Positions 1 to 8,594 of a stretch of 64,000 bases of DNA are shown here, piece after piece (the first letter of the stretch is position 1; each line of letters begins with the position of its first letter). The DNA is from an uncultured Prevotellaceae bacterium. GTDB lineage: Bacteria > Bacteroidota > Bacteroidia > Bacteroidales > Muribaculaceae. Under the pieces are notes generated by a model. That model did no database searches and had not been told where the DNA came from. It was given only the letters and a program-made list of their open reading frames with translations. A program made the position numbers and the translations under genes. The stretch is taken from the NCBI GenBank assembly GCA_900317325.1, contig ONGE01000006.1, positions 37,798 through 101,797 of the forward strand, given 5' to 3'.

Positions 1-24
1 TCCAGAGCGGTCTGATTTTGTTTT

Positions 25-351
25 TTAGTGGATTTCTTCGTATTCGGCGTCGGTGATTTGCTCTTCGATGATGGTGCGGGTGTCGCCGTCGGGGGTGGTT
101 TCCTCGATGATGGTGCCTGAGACTTCCTCGAAGTCGGCATACTCACCCTCGTTGCTGGTGAAAATCTTGCGTTCGCCGGTCTCGGTATATTCCTCCTCTT
201 CCTCGTCGCGACGGGGTCGCTCGTGCTGCTGGCGTCCACGGAATGACTCGTTGACACGGCGACGCAGGTTCTGCATGTAGAACCATCCCCGTAACAGGGG
301 GATTCCAATCATCAAGAACAGGACGAACAATATGAATATTAGAAAACTCAT
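25..351 (-). CDS. DUF4834 family small membrane protein
   Basis: This 108-residue protein starts with one hydrophobic segment (about residues 2-21, rich in Phe, Leu and Ile). An arginine-rich stretch follows (about 26-48), and the rest is a very acidic Glu/Thr-rich tail. That layout fits the DUF4834 family of Bacteroidetes, whose function is unknown. Its start codon abuts the pssA stop, so it is the last visible gene of the psd-pssA operon and is probably a single-pass inner-membrane protein with a cytoplasmic tail. The link to phospholipid synthesis is inferred only from position. Confidence 0.75.
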   Translation of the reverse strand: MSFLIFILFVLFLMIGIPLLRGWFYMQNLRRRVNESFRGRQQHERPRRDEEEEEYTETGERKIFTSNEGEYADFEEVSGTIIEETTPDGDTRTIIEEQITDAEYEEIH

Positions 352-1035
352 TTATTTTTCTCTTTTAATGATAGACAGCAGCACGTATAGTGCTATGGCG
401 GCGGCAAGGCCGGGCAGACCCAGTACGATGACCAATGCCACTGTAGCTACTATCTGCAAATATTGTGCCCAATTCTGCTTGAGCGACGATAGGTTGTGCA
501 TCTTGAGCGAGAACATGCGCAGCGGGCATACCATGAGCAATGACAGCACCACGATGAGCAGCAGCACGATCCAGACGGGGCAATCTGGCTGGTGGTAATA
601 CCAGTCGGTGAAGCCGATCCAGAAGATGGCATTGGCCGGGATGGGCAGGCCGGTGAAGGTGGTGGCTTGGTTGGTGTCGACATTGAAACGGGCCAGACGC
701 AGGGCGCCGAACACGGGCAGCAACAGGGCAAACTCCGCCCATGGACCATCATTGGGCATCATGCTATACAAGATCAGTGCCGGCGCAAGTCCAAAGCTCA
801 CCAGGTCGGCCAGCGAATCCAGTTCCTTGCCGATGGCGCTGACGGCATGCAGCAAGCGCGCCACCAGACCATCAAGAAAATCGGCGACAGCCGATAGGGC
901 GATGAACCAAAAAGCCACGATGTGGGGGGCTACCAAGCATCCGTTTGACAGCGCGTTGACGCATGCCATGCAGCCGAACAGCAGATTCAGCGAGGTAATG
1001 GCATTGGGGATATTGTTGCGTATTGCTTTCATCAT
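352..1035 (-). CDS. pssA: CDP-diacylglycerol--serine O-phosphatidyltransferase
   Basis: PssA makes phosphatidylserine from CDP-diacylglycerol and serine at the inner membrane. The 227-residue protein has several hydrophobic segments and the full CDP-alcohol phosphotransferase signature DG-x2-AR-x8-G-x3-D-x3-D (D55, G56, A59, R60, G69, D73, D77), which binds metal and CDP-lipid. It begins 2 nt after the psd stop codon, so the two steps of phosphatidylethanolamine synthesis are cotranscribed. Translation could start at Met1 or Met2. Confidence 0.93.
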   Translation of the reverse strand: MMKAIRNNIPNAITSLNLLFGCMACVNALSNGCLVAPHIVAFWFIALSAVADFLDGLVARLLHAVSAIGKELDSLADLVSFGLAPALILYSMMPNDGPWAEFALLLPVFGALRLARFNVDTNQATTFTGLPIPANAIFWIGFTDWYYHQPDCPVWIVLLLIVVLSLLMVCPLRMFSLKMHNLSSLKQNWAQYLQIVATVALVIVLGLPGLAAAIALYVLLSIIKREK

Positions 1036-1037
1036 GC

Positions 1038-1718
1038 TTATTTCTTGTTTTTGAGTCGTGCAACAAGGGTTTCTCCACCCCAGGTGCGGTCACCCAGTTT
1101 TACCATAATTTGAGTATCCAATGGCAGGAAGATGTCCACCCTGGAGCCGAACTTGATGAAGCCGATGAAGTCGTTGACATCCACCGTCTCGCCCTGCTCG
1201 ACGTAGGTCACGATGCGGCGTGCCACGGCACCGGCGATTTGGCGGACAAGGATTTCCTCGCCTGTTGCGGTGCGAATGACGATTGACGAGCGCTCGTTGT
1301 CACTGCTCGACTTGGGCAGGTTGGCGGCCAGGAAACGTCCCGAGTGATGCTTGTAGTAGGTTACCTCGCCCTTGACGGGCACCCAGTTGGCATGGACATT
1401 AAAGACCGTCATGAACACCGAGAGCTGGATGCAGTCGCGATGCAAATACTCGTCCTCATAGACCTCCTCGAGGGCTACCACCGTGCCATCGACACTTGAG
1501 ACGACAGCAGTGCCGTCGCTGTTGTCACCCTTGAAATGACGCCTGGGCAGCCTGAAGAAGTTGAGCACCAACAGGAACAATATCGCCATCAGTCCAATCA
1601 GGACCCAAGCCACGGGCTTGTAGTCGAAGAACCAATAGGCCAGCGTTCCGCTTGCCACCATAATCAGGAACAGGACAAGCAATATATTCTCACCCTCGTG
1701 ATGGATTTTAACTTTCAT
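1038..1718 (-). CDS. psd: Phosphatidylserine decarboxylase family protein
   Basis: This proenzyme (226 residues) converts phosphatidylserine to phosphatidylethanolamine. Two hydrophobic segments near the N terminus (about residues 11-30 and 36-55) anchor it in the membrane. The catalytic domain includes FMTVFNVHANW and ends with the self-cleavage site FGS (G191-S192), where Ser becomes the pyruvoyl group. The size matches the short Psd type common in Bacteroidetes. It is the first gene of the psd-pssA-DUF4834 operon, and a -7 box lies 28 bp upstream. Confidence 0.93.
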   Translation of the reverse strand: MKVKIHHEGENILLVLFLIMVASGTLAYWFFDYKPVAWVLIGLMAILFLLVLNFFRLPRRHFKGDNSDGTAVVSSVDGTVVALEEVYEDEYLHRDCIQLSVFMTVFNVHANWVPVKGEVTYYKHHSGRFLAANLPKSSSDNERSSIVIRTATGEEILVRQIAGAVARRIVTYVEQGETVDVNDFIGFIKFGSRVDIFLPLDTQIMVKLGDRTWGGETLVARLKNKK

Positions 1719-1745
1719 CTGCGCGTTTAACTATTGTTTAACCTG

Positions 1746-1753
1746 CAAAGATA
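1746..1753 (-). promoter_or_regulatory. Bacteroidales -7 box for the psd operon
   Basis: The minus strand reads TATCTTTG, a match to the Bacteroidales -7 consensus TAnnTTTG, 28 bp before the psd start. No clear TTTG -33 box is seen at 19-21 bp. Confidence 0.55.
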
Positions 1754-1887
1754 CTGATTATTTCTTGACTTATTTCATAAATAGCGCATTTTTCTTGGAT
1801 AACCGAAGGGCAAGGGGCCAAAACTTGTCGTTTTTTGTCCAAAAACTGTAGCGATTGAGGCACATTACACAACATTACACCTTCATG

Positions 1888-1915
1888 CCCCACGCTAAGG
1901 CGCTAAGGCGCTAAG
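1888..1915. repeat. Dispersed intergenic repeat, copy 1
   Basis: An 8-9 bp CGCTAAGG unit is repeated three times after CCCA. A second, diverged copy with the same beginning and end lies at 26796-26822. Both are in intergenic DNA. The surrounding gap (1719-2135) otherwise holds only a degenerate GGATATTACGG-type repeat (about 1955-2005) and a -7 box. Confidence 0.6.
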
Positions 1916-2062
1916 ATTTTTTTAATGGCAGACGTGGTAGGTTATTGTGGTTGGCGGATATTGCGGAATAAACGGATATTACGGATTGAACGGATATTAC
2001 GGAAGATATGGGAGGAGAAAATTGCAACCTTGCCGAAAATGGAGGCGTGGGGGAAATGGCTG

Positions 2063-2070
2063 TACCTTTG
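2063..2070 (+). promoter_or_regulatory. -7 box for the small-protein/vWA operon
   Basis: TACCTTTG matches TAnnTTTG exactly and lies 65 bp before the ATG of the 55-residue protein. The leader between them contains a short GGGA/TCCC hairpin. No good -33 box is seen. Confidence 0.55.
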
Positions 2071-2135
2071 CCATGTCATCGGGAAACGGGTCCCGTAGCG
2101 AAGCGTTTTTATTCACCTAATGCAACGATAAGTAC

Positions 2136-2303
2136 ATGAAGAAAAGGAAACAAAAAAAGAAAAATGACTTGCTTGAAAAGACCAAGAAACATCTGCACAA
2201 GATGTACCTGGAGATAAAGAAGTATCTCGAAGAAGCCAGTCGCGAAAGCCCCATGGCTCCCCCCATCTGGAAGCATAAACAAAAAATTATCAATGAATTC
2301 TAA
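2136..2303 (+). CDS. Small basic protein, 55 residues
   Basis: This short reading frame encodes a very Lys-rich N terminus (MKKRKQKKKNDLLEK), an amphipathic helix-like middle (LHKMYLEIKKYLEEA) and a C terminus ending in INEF. It starts after a -7 box and stops 12 nt before the vWA gene, which suggests cotranscription. I recognise no family. A basic helical peptide could bind nucleic acid or its acidic neighbour, but this is speculation. Confidence 0.5.
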   Translation: MKKRKQKKKNDLLEKTKKHLHKMYLEIKKYLEEASRESPMAPPIWKHKQKIINEF

Positions 2304-2315
2304 AACAAAACGACA

Positions 2316-2990
2316 ATGAACACTCCAATTACCGTTTACAACGTGATCATCCTCGACAAGAGCGGCTCGATGAGCAGCATCGCCCGCCAGGCCATCGATG
2401 GCGTCAACGAGACCATCGGCTCGATCAAGAGTGCCCAGGAAAAGAACCCCGACCAGAAACACATCGTTACGCTTGTGGCCTTTTGCGGCTGCGAGATGAA
2501 AACCATCTATGACAACGTGCCCGTGAACGAGGTATCACCCCTGACCGACAAGGACTACCGCCCGTGCTGCATGACGCCGCTGTATGACGCTGTGGGCAGC
2601 ACCATCACCCGTGTTCACGCGCTCAAGGGCAATGACGATAACTCGCTGGCGCTGGTGACAGTCATCACCGACGGCTATGAGAACGCGTCCCGCGAGTTCA
2701 GCCTCACCGCCCTCAAGTCGCTCATCGACAGTTACAAGGACCAAGGTTGGCAGTTCACCTACATCGGTGCCGACCACGAGGTGGAGCAGGTGGCCTTCTC
2801 GCTCCACATTGACCACTGCCTGCAGTTTGACAAGAGCGAGGAGGGCACACAAACGATGTTTGCAAAGGAGCGCAGGTCTCGCCTCAGGTGGATGGAGAGG
2901 ATGGAAGGTGTCATGGCACAACCCTGTGTTTCTAACGAAGAACGCAGGAAAAACATCAGGCAAGCCAACAAGAAGGATTATTTTGGCTAA
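2316..2990 (+). CDS. vWA domain protein
   Basis: A single von Willebrand factor A domain fills the 224 residues. The MIDAS metal site DxSxS is present as DKSGSMSS (about residues 14-21), and the later MIDAS residues plausibly include the Thr of CCMTPLYDA and the Asp of VITDGYEN. There is no signal peptide or membrane segment, so the protein should be cytoplasmic. It follows the 55-residue gene by 12 nt, and a strong terminator ends the unit. The partner protein is unknown. Stand-alone vWA proteins like this occur in tellurite or metal-stress type operons, but none of those partners is seen here. Confidence 0.8.
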   Translation: MNTPITVYNVIILDKSGSMSSIARQAIDGVNETIGSIKSAQEKNPDQKHIVTLVAFCGCEMKTIYDNVPVNEVSPLTDKDYRPCCMTPLYDAVGSTITRVHALKGNDDNSLALVTVITDGYENASREFSLTALKSLIDSYKDQGWQFTYIGADHEVEQVAFSLHIDHCLQFDKSEEGTQTMFAKERRSRLRWMERMEGVMAQPCVSNEERRKNIRQANKKDYFG

Positions 2991-3012
2991 GCCACATTTC
3001 CCCTAAAAGCAG

Positions 3013-3058
3013 CCAATTGCGCCACACCCCCCTGTCATGTGGCGCAATTGGCATGATT
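3013..3058 (+). terminator. Rho-independent terminator after the vWA gene
   Basis: A perfect 14-bp stem (CCAATTGCGCCACA at 3013-3026 with its complement at 3038-3051) has an 11-nt loop. A T-run follows at about 3065-3070. Confidence 0.75.
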
Positions 3059-3097
3059 ATTGCTGTTTTTTAGTTATTAACTCATACCCTCCTCACC

Positions 3098-4543
3098 ATG
3101 TCAGCAATTATTACTCAAGACCTGAAATACGGAATTATCTACGTCATCGGTAATCCGAAACAGACCTACAACCTGCGCTGGTTTGCCACAATGATTGAGC
3201 CCATGATTCGCCCGCTCTCGCTGGAATGGGTCGAAACCTGGGACGTTGACCACACGCTCATCGTTGCCCGCCGCTTCAACGTGGGCAACCTGGGCAAGTA
3301 TGCCACCGTGCAACTGCACCTGAACAAGTACGGGCGCAGCGACAGTTTTTCATTGCTGGCAGCTGTCCATGCCTTCAGCGACTGTCTCCAGGATGTCATG
3401 GATGACAGCGAGGGTGATGTCATCATCAAAGAGGAAGCTTACAGCGACCGCAATGCGCTGCCTGAGGGCAAATGGGGACAATCAGAGTCCTCGGTACCAC
3501 TGGGCGATGTCTTGCATGAAATCGGAATACCTGAGACCGACATGCCTCAAGACCATACCCGTATCGAACTCCGTTCCCCCAAGTTCAATAAGCTCAATAG
3601 ACAGTACTCGCCGAGCCGCAGTTCAGAAACCGATTCTACCGGTGACGAGAAGCCGTCCCTGGGCAAGCGTCTCAAGAAACTGGGCAGGAAACTCCGCAAG
3701 AAAACCCAGGAAGAAGAGGAGAATATCATCCTCAGAGAAGAAACGAAGTGCCTTCGCAGGGAGGAAACAGAGCGCCTTCGTAGGGAGAAAGAGGAACGTG
3801 AACGCGCTCGCAGGGAGGAAGAGGAGCGCATTAGCAGGGAGGAAGACTTCTCGTATGCTGACTACTGGGGCGAAGGGGGCGGTGTTGAAACATTGCGGGA
3901 TGTGGTGTCCAGCAATCAGATGCGGTATCATGCGGAGCCCGAGACGCTTGACATTGAGGCCGAAGAAGTCCGCGAGTTTGAGCGGATTAATTCGGAGTAT
4001 GAGCAAGATGTGAAGGACCTCAGGGCCCGCATTGTCGCCTTTATCGCCAAGTATCACAAGGACCCGCAGCAAGTGATGACCATGATGCTCGAGGGCAAGG
4101 TGCTCATCGGTAGCACCCCCGGTCACTTGCTGGTCAACGGCGACATGAAGATCGTGTTGCCCGAGTATGACGAGCTGGAAATCAAGATGTCCGCCATGTG
4201 CCGCACGCTCTACATCCTGTTCATGAAACACCGCGTGTTGTCGGGCAAGGGTATCGTCCTCAAGAACATCGATGAGTACCGCGACGAGATCATTGAGATC
4301 TACAGACTGGTCAAACCCGGTGCCAATGAACGCAACGTGGAAGAGTCGGTCAATAACCTGTGCGACCCTTTAAGCGACTCACTCAACCAGAAGATTTCGA
4401 AAGCTAACCGCTGCGTGCGCAACGTCATCACCGACAAAGAGCTGGCCAAGCAATACATCATCACCGGCCCACGAGGCGGTGAATACAGCATCGGGCTCGC
4501 TCCCGAACTCATGACGCTGCCGCGTGCGGTGACTGAAGCATAA
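3098..4543 (+). CDS. Unknown protein with charged linker and C-terminal winged-helix-like end
   Basis: This 481-residue cytoplasmic protein has three visible parts. The N-terminal domain (about 1-125) is globular with no recognised motif. The middle (about 195-250) is a highly charged Glu/Arg coiled-coil-like linker with repeats of the type RREEERLRREK. The C-terminal domain (about 280-481) ends in YIITGPRGGEYSIGL, which resembles the last hairpin of winged-helix DNA-binding domains. That resemblance is my inference from pattern only. It lies between two terminators and so is transcribed alone. No family name can be given. Confidence 0.6.
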   Translation: MSAIITQDLKYGIIYVIGNPKQTYNLRWFATMIEPMIRPLSLEWVETWDVDHTLIVARRFNVGNLGKYATVQLHLNKYGRSDSFSLLAAVHAFSDCLQDVMDDSEGDVIIKEEAYSDRNALPEGKWGQSESSVPLGDVLHEIGIPETDMPQDHTRIELRSPKFNKLNRQYSPSRSSETDSTGDEKPSLGKRLKKLGRKLRKKTQEEEENIILREETKCLRREETERLRREKEERERARREEEERISREEDFSYADYWGEGGGVETLRDVVSSNQMRYHAEPETLDIEAEEVREFERINSEYEQDVKDLRARIVAFIAKYHKDPQQVMTMMLEGKVLIGSTPGHLLVNGDMKIVLPEYDELEIKMSAMCRTLYILFMKHRVLSGKGIVLKNIDEYRDEIIEIYRLVKPGANERNVEESVNNLCDPLSDSLNQKISKANRCVRNVITDKELAKQYIITGPRGGEYSIGLAPELMTLPRAVTEA

Positions 4544-4571
4544 CGAACTCAAGCTGAAGGCGTTAAAACGT

Positions 4572-4619
4572 TTAGAGGTCGTATCCTTCTTCCAGGATGC
4601 GACCTCTAATCATTTTTTA
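4572..4619 (+). terminator. Rho-independent terminator
   Basis: A 15-bp stem with one wobble pair (4572-4586 with 4595-4609) and an 8-nt loop is followed by TCATTTTTT. It ends the gene at 3098-4543 and lies just before the convergent NagB-like gene. Confidence 0.85.
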
Positions 4620-4634
4620 TATTGTGGCGTGTCG

Positions 4635-6614
4635 TCAGTCCATGAAGCGGTACTGGACGAAGGCCTCGATGGCCTCGTAGGTAGCCAGACCCAGTTGCTG
4701 GTATTTCTCGGCCAGGTCGCGATTGCGTTCGATGGAGCGCTGCCAGGGCAACTTGCCGTCGGCGCTGGTGCGGAATGGCGCATCGTGAATCTGGGAATGG
4801 AACTTGAGGATGGCTTCGCGCTTGTCGCCGAACTCCTCGGGGCTCATGGGCACTGCCATCTCCACCTGGTCCACATCCCATTGTCCCCATTGTCCGCGAT
4901 ACATCCACACGCGGCAGTCCTGCATGAAGTCCACTCCCTTGAGATTCTCGAGGGCATGAACCACAGCGATGTGTGCCCGCACATGAGTCTCGTGGGGATC
5001 CACCAAGTCGTTGTCGAAGAAAATCTGATGCGGCTTGAGTCGCATGATCAGCTCCTGTATCACAGCCACGTCGGCCTCGGTGACACGTCCCTTACCATGG
5101 GGATCATCGGTATAGAACGGCATCTGCAGGTCGTAGAGGTTATTGCGCTTCACGCCCATCTGCCGACAGGCCATCATGGCCTCGCTCAACATGATGGAGC
5201 CCTTGAAATAGCGCAGCTGGTTATCGTCGATGCTGGCGCCGCCACGATCCAGCAACTTGTCGATGGCCTCCTTAATGAAATTGAAGGTGGTGCCTTCCTC
5301 GAAGCGCTTGGTACAACGCTCGGCCAGCAAGAGGCTGCGCAGCAGGTCGTCGTCGTTCACAGCCACGTCGGCATCGGTCTGGAATGCGATGTGCACCTCG
5401 TGGCCCTGACGCACCAAGCGATTCACCGTTCCACCCATCGACACGACCACATCGTCGGGGTGCGGGCTGAAGATGAGCACGCGCTTGGGATAAGGTTTCT
5501 CGCGCTCGGGACGATAGGTGTCGTCGGCATCGGGCTTGCCTCCAGGCCATCCCGTGATGGTGTGCTGCAGGTCGTTGAATATCTTGATGTTGACATTGTA
5601 GGCCGAGTTATACAAGGCCACCAGTTCGCTCAGGCCGTAATCGTTATAATCCTTATTGGTGAGTTTGAGAACCGGTTTGCCCGTCTGCTCACCCAACCAG
5701 ACGATGGCGCGCCGGATGAGGTGATTGTTCCACTCGCATGAAGTCACCTTCCAGGGGTAGCTGATGCGAGTCAGCCGTGATGCGGCATCCAGATCGGCAA
5801 TGATGCGGACGTCGCTGTGGAGCTGCAAGAACGAAGCAGGGACCTGGTCGCTCATTTTGCCCTCGATGGTATTGAACAAGGCCGCAGCACTGTCCTCGTC
5901 CCAAGCCACGCAGATGATCCTGTCGGCAGCCAGGATGTTGCCGATGCCCAAGGTCAAAGCCGTCTTGGGGGCATTGTCGGTCTGGAAGGCCTCGGCCACG
6001 CGTGTGCGCGACTCGTTGCCCAACAGCATCAAGCGGCAGGAACTGTTGCGTGACGAGCCCGGCTCATTATAGGCGATGCTGCCGTCGTTGTTCAGGTCGC
6101 ACAAGACCAGATCCAGTCCGCCGGCATCAATCACCTCGCGCTCGTAGGCTTTGCACATGCTGTGGACGTCCTCGATGTCCTCGAGACGAGTGAAGGTGTG
6201 AATGTGCTGTCGCTCGATGTCTACCTTGGAAAACAGGCGCTGGTCGAGGAGGTCGTTGAGGTTGAGGCGCCCTTCGTCATAGCCCACTCCAAGCTCGCTG
6301 AGGTTGAAGGCCACGACGTCGGCGAAGCTCACCTTGTCGGCAAAATACAACTTCACCAGCTCGTCATAGACCTGCGAGACATACCTACCTGCCCCGAAGC
6401 CGATGACACAGCGTCCCTTGCGCTTAACGCAGGCATTGATGACCTCGGCCACCTCGAGGGCCGCTTCTCGCGCTCCCAGCTCGGCATTATCCACTATGGT
6501 AGTAGGCACCTTCTCGTAGCGCGTGATCGACGCGAGTTCAATCTCGTTCTCAGGGCAGTAATACCGCCTGGAAACCTGATGGCGCTTGATATTGGCTTTT
6601 AATTCAGTCTTCAT
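4635..6614 (-). CDS. NagB-like/LmbE-like fusion protein, deaminase site degenerate
   Basis: This fusion has an N-terminal glucosamine-6-phosphate deaminase-like domain (about 1-310) and a C-terminal PIG-L/LmbE deacetylase-like domain (about 375-659) with zinc motif HPDD (385-388). The fusion matches the Bacteroides family annotated as glucosamine-6-phosphate deaminase-like. In the NagB core the usual GNDGHIAFNEP appears as NNDGSIAYNEP, so the active-site His is Ser179, and the usual FNMDEY appears as FNLSEL, so the catalytic Asp is Ser. Deaminase activity is therefore doubtful. I chose ATG 6614 (659 residues) over an upstream ATG at 6659, because the -7 box overlaps the latter. Confidence 0.85.
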   Translation of the reverse strand: MKTELKANIKRHQVSRRYYCPENEIELASITRYEKVPTTIVDNAELGAREAALEVAEVINACVKRKGRCVIGFGAGRYVSQVYDELVKLYFADKVSFADVVAFNLSELGVGYDEGRLNLNDLLDQRLFSKVDIERQHIHTFTRLEDIEDVHSMCKAYEREVIDAGGLDLVLCDLNNDGSIAYNEPGSSRNSSCRLMLLGNESRTRVAEAFQTDNAPKTALTLGIGNILAADRIICVAWDEDSAAALFNTIEGKMSDQVPASFLQLHSDVRIIADLDAASRLTRISYPWKVTSCEWNNHLIRRAIVWLGEQTGKPVLKLTNKDYNDYGLSELVALYNSAYNVNIKIFNDLQHTITGWPGGKPDADDTYRPEREKPYPKRVLIFSPHPDDVVVSMGGTVNRLVRQGHEVHIAFQTDADVAVNDDDLLRSLLLAERCTKRFEEGTTFNFIKEAIDKLLDRGGASIDDNQLRYFKGSIMLSEAMMACRQMGVKRNNLYDLQMPFYTDDPHGKGRVTEADVAVIQELIMRLKPHQIFFDNDLVDPHETHVRAHIAVVHALENLKGVDFMQDCRVWMYRGQWGQWDVDQVEMAVPMSPEEFGDKREAILKFHSQIHDAPFRTSADGKLPWQRSIERNRDLAEKYQQLGLATYEAIEAFVQYRFMD

Positions 6615-6656
6615 CTTTTTTACCTTTGAAATGACACTAGCATGTACTGAAACATA

Positions 6657-6688
6657 CAAAAGTACAGCTTATTTCGCATTATTCCAAA
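6657..6688 (-). promoter_or_regulatory. Promoter of the NagB-like/LmbE gene
   Basis: On the minus strand a TTTG -33 box (6685-6688) and TACTTTTG -7 box (6657-6664) are separated by 20 bp, the expected Bacteroidales layout. The start site would fall near 6650, which excludes the ATG at 6659. Confidence 0.75.
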
Positions 6689-6742
6689 GTATTCCTGAAA
6701 CTTTTTGATGTTCGGTAATGAGAAGGGGGTATCGAGGGTCCG

Positions 6743-7558
6743 TCAGTGAAGGCGGCGATTGTAGATGAAGACGATGGTGAAGAAGGTGCCTAAGAGGACC
6801 GAAATGATGGAAGCCTCGGGGCCGAATGCACCTCCGGTGATGATGTCAGGACCGTTGACAGCGGAGGTGAGCAGGGTCTCACCGGCATAGGTACCCGAAA
6901 CGGCAAAACCGAAGATGTTGCCCTGGGTGTAGTTCCAAGCCCAGTGAATACCGATGGGCACCCACAGCGTCCCAGACCACTTGTAGGCGGCACCCAAGAG
7001 GAGTCCCGCCTCGATGGCGATGGCCATCGCCGACCACCAGGTGGCATTGTCGTTGCCGATGTGCATCAAGCCGAACAATAAGGCCGACACCAGCAAGGCG
7101 GCCCAAGTGTTCCATCGCTCGTCAATCCATCGGAAAATGACACCTCGGCAAATCATCTCTTCGCCCACGGCGACGGTAAGAAACATCATGATAATGCTGA
7201 TTTGTTCACTCGAGCAGCCCTTCCATGCTACAGAGGCGCATCCAGTAGCGACAATGGTGCACACGACCAATACCATTATGATGAAACCGATGAGCAATCC
7301 CAGCAGGGAATGCGGCAGGAGTTTGCGCAGCGACAGGTCGGTGGGCCAATGCTTTTCCATCAACCTCACGAACAGGGCATAGAGGCCGATGAGGATGGCC
7401 GACCAAAGGATGGTCAAGACTGGATGGCCGAAAGCGTCGGACGCATCGTATGCCGCCGCCAGCATGCCGTATCCAAGAGTGGACAACAAAAAGGCTGCAA
7501 TGAACAGCAGGACCCATTTCCACAAGGGACGCTTCTTATTTAGCAAGTCGGGTTTCAT
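6743..7558 (-). CDS. CPBP family intramembrane glutamic endopeptidase
   Basis: This 271-residue membrane protein has about seven or eight hydrophobic segments. It carries the CPBP (CAAX protease/bacteriocin-processing) motifs: EEMICRGVIFR (EExxxR), FGLMHIGND (FxxxH) and the third-motif-like HWAWN. These residues form the active site of Rce1-type intramembrane proteases. The substrate is unknown, and bacterial members act in peptide maturation or bacteriocin self-immunity. It is divergent from the esterase gene, and their promoters share a 55-bp gap. Confidence 0.88.
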   Translation of the reverse strand: MKPDLLNKKRPLWKWVLLFIAAFLLSTLGYGMLAAAYDASDAFGHPVLTILWSAILIGLYALFVRLMEKHWPTDLSLRKLLPHSLLGLLIGFIIMVLVVCTIVATGCASVAWKGCSSEQISIIMMFLTVAVGEEMICRGVIFRWIDERWNTWAALLVSALLFGLMHIGNDNATWWSAMAIAIEAGLLLGAAYKWSGTLWVPIGIHWAWNYTQGNIFGFAVSGTYAGETLLTSAVNGPDIITGGAFGPEASIISVLLGTFFTIVFIYNRRLH

Positions 7559-7580
7559 CGATTTTTCTTATATGCCTCAG

Positions 7581-7608
7581 CAAAGATAATGATTATTTCG
7601 TAAATTTG
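7581..7608. promoter_or_regulatory. Divergent -7 boxes, CPBP and esterase genes
   Basis: The minus strand reads TATCTTTG (7581-7588) 23 bp before the CPBP start. The plus strand reads TAAATTTG (7601-7608) only 5 bp before the esterase ATG. The second would give a leaderless or nearly leaderless esterase transcript. Confidence 0.55.
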
Positions 7609-7613
7609 CAGCA

Positions 7614-8297
7614 ATGGAAAAGAAAGAGTTGAAATTCGGGCATCGCAAGGTGTGCCTGTACCATTTGGTACAAGGCGCGGCACCACTGGTTTATTCGATT
7701 GATTATCATGAGAATGGGCAGTTGCTGCTGGACGCGTGCCGACAAGTGGGTTGCAGCGGGTTTAACCTGGTGACCATCAGCGGGCTGCACTGGAACCAGG
7801 AACTGTCGCCATGGGCGGTCGAGACCGTGGTCTCGAAGGATGACCGCTTCACGGGCGGAGCACCCGAACTGCTGCCCTTGCTCACCGATGAGATCGTGCC
7901 GCAGGTGGAACAACTGCTTGACATGGCGCCGAGATGGCGCTGCCTGGCGGGTTACTCGCTGGGGGGTCTGTTCGCCGTGTGGACGGCGTTCCAGACCGAC
8001 GTATTCTCGCGCATCCTGTCGGCATCGGGGTCGATGTGGTATCCAGGGTGGCTGGAATATGCCCGCGAGCACCAACTGGCCGGGGCGTTGCAGGGGGCCT
8101 ACCTGTCGGTGGGCGAGCAGGAGAGCACGTCACGCAATGCCGTGCTGCAGACCGTGGGCGAGCGCACACAGGCCATGGCGGCCCTGCTGGCCGAGCGCGG
8201 CGTCGCTGCCACGTTTGAACTCAATCCCGGGAACCATTTCAAGAATCCACCCCTCAGGGTGGTCAAGGGCATCAAGTGGCTGCTGGAGAACAGCTGA
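7614..8297 (+). CDS. Alpha/beta hydrolase, esterase-like
   Basis: A 227-residue cytoplasmic protein with an alpha/beta-hydrolase fold. The nucleophile elbow is GYSLGG (about residues 117-122, Ser as nucleophile), and a His near the end (PGNHFKNPP) is the likely catalytic base. It resembles the small putative-esterase (COG2819-like) group, and its substrate cannot be told from sequence. No signal peptide is present. The start is fixed by the first ATG after the -7 box, and no in-frame Met follows for a long stretch. Confidence 0.75.
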   Translation: MEKKELKFGHRKVCLYHLVQGAAPLVYSIDYHENGQLLLDACRQVGCSGFNLVTISGLHWNQELSPWAVETVVSKDDRFTGGAPELLPLLTDEIVPQVEQLLDMAPRWRCLAGYSLGGLFAVWTAFQTDVFSRILSASGSMWYPGWLEYAREHQLAGALQGAYLSVGEQESTSRNAVLQTVGERTQAMAALLAERGVAATFELNPGNHFKNPPLRVVKGIKWLLENS

Positions 8298-8311
8298 TGC
8301 AAGGACGTTAC

Positions 8312-8480
8312 TACAAGCCGGTGGCTTGCACTACCACGACCGCCGGGACCGGCGGGGGGCTGAGTGACTGAAGGTGCAAGGCGGAGCCTTGCAATACATC
8401 GACGGGATGGATGGTGGAGAGGGAGGGGAGTGATTTACAACGGGTACAAGGCGGGGGCTTGCACTACCTCGACGGGATGG
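8312..8480. repeat. Three imperfect hairpin-forming repeats
   Basis: About 36-bp units begin near 8312, 8375 and 8445. Each has the form TGCAAGGC-GGA-GCCTTGCA followed by TACNTCGACGGGATGG. The second copy folds into a perfect 8-bp stem. The units fill the gap between the esterase and MATE genes, and I see no coding signal in this stretch. Confidence 0.5.
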
Positions 8481-8558
8481 TGAGAGACGGGGTGGACCAG
8501 AGGGGCTTTTTTGGGGGTTTTTAACTTGTTGAAGTGGTGCTATGTCGAGGAAAAGTTG

Positions 8559-8566
8559 TACCTTTG
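8559..8566 (+). promoter_or_regulatory. -7 box for the MATE gene
   Basis: TACCTTTG lies 28 bp before ATG 8595. It places the transcript start near 8573 and so rules out the longer reading-frame start at 8511. Confidence 0.6.
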
Positions 8567-8594
8567 CACCCTCAAAAAAAAGCCAAGATTCTTG

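Noticed and set aside
4635-5741. Long plus-strand frame opposite the NagB-like gene
   Set aside because: It is a shadow of the minus-strand gene, which has clear domains and a promoter.
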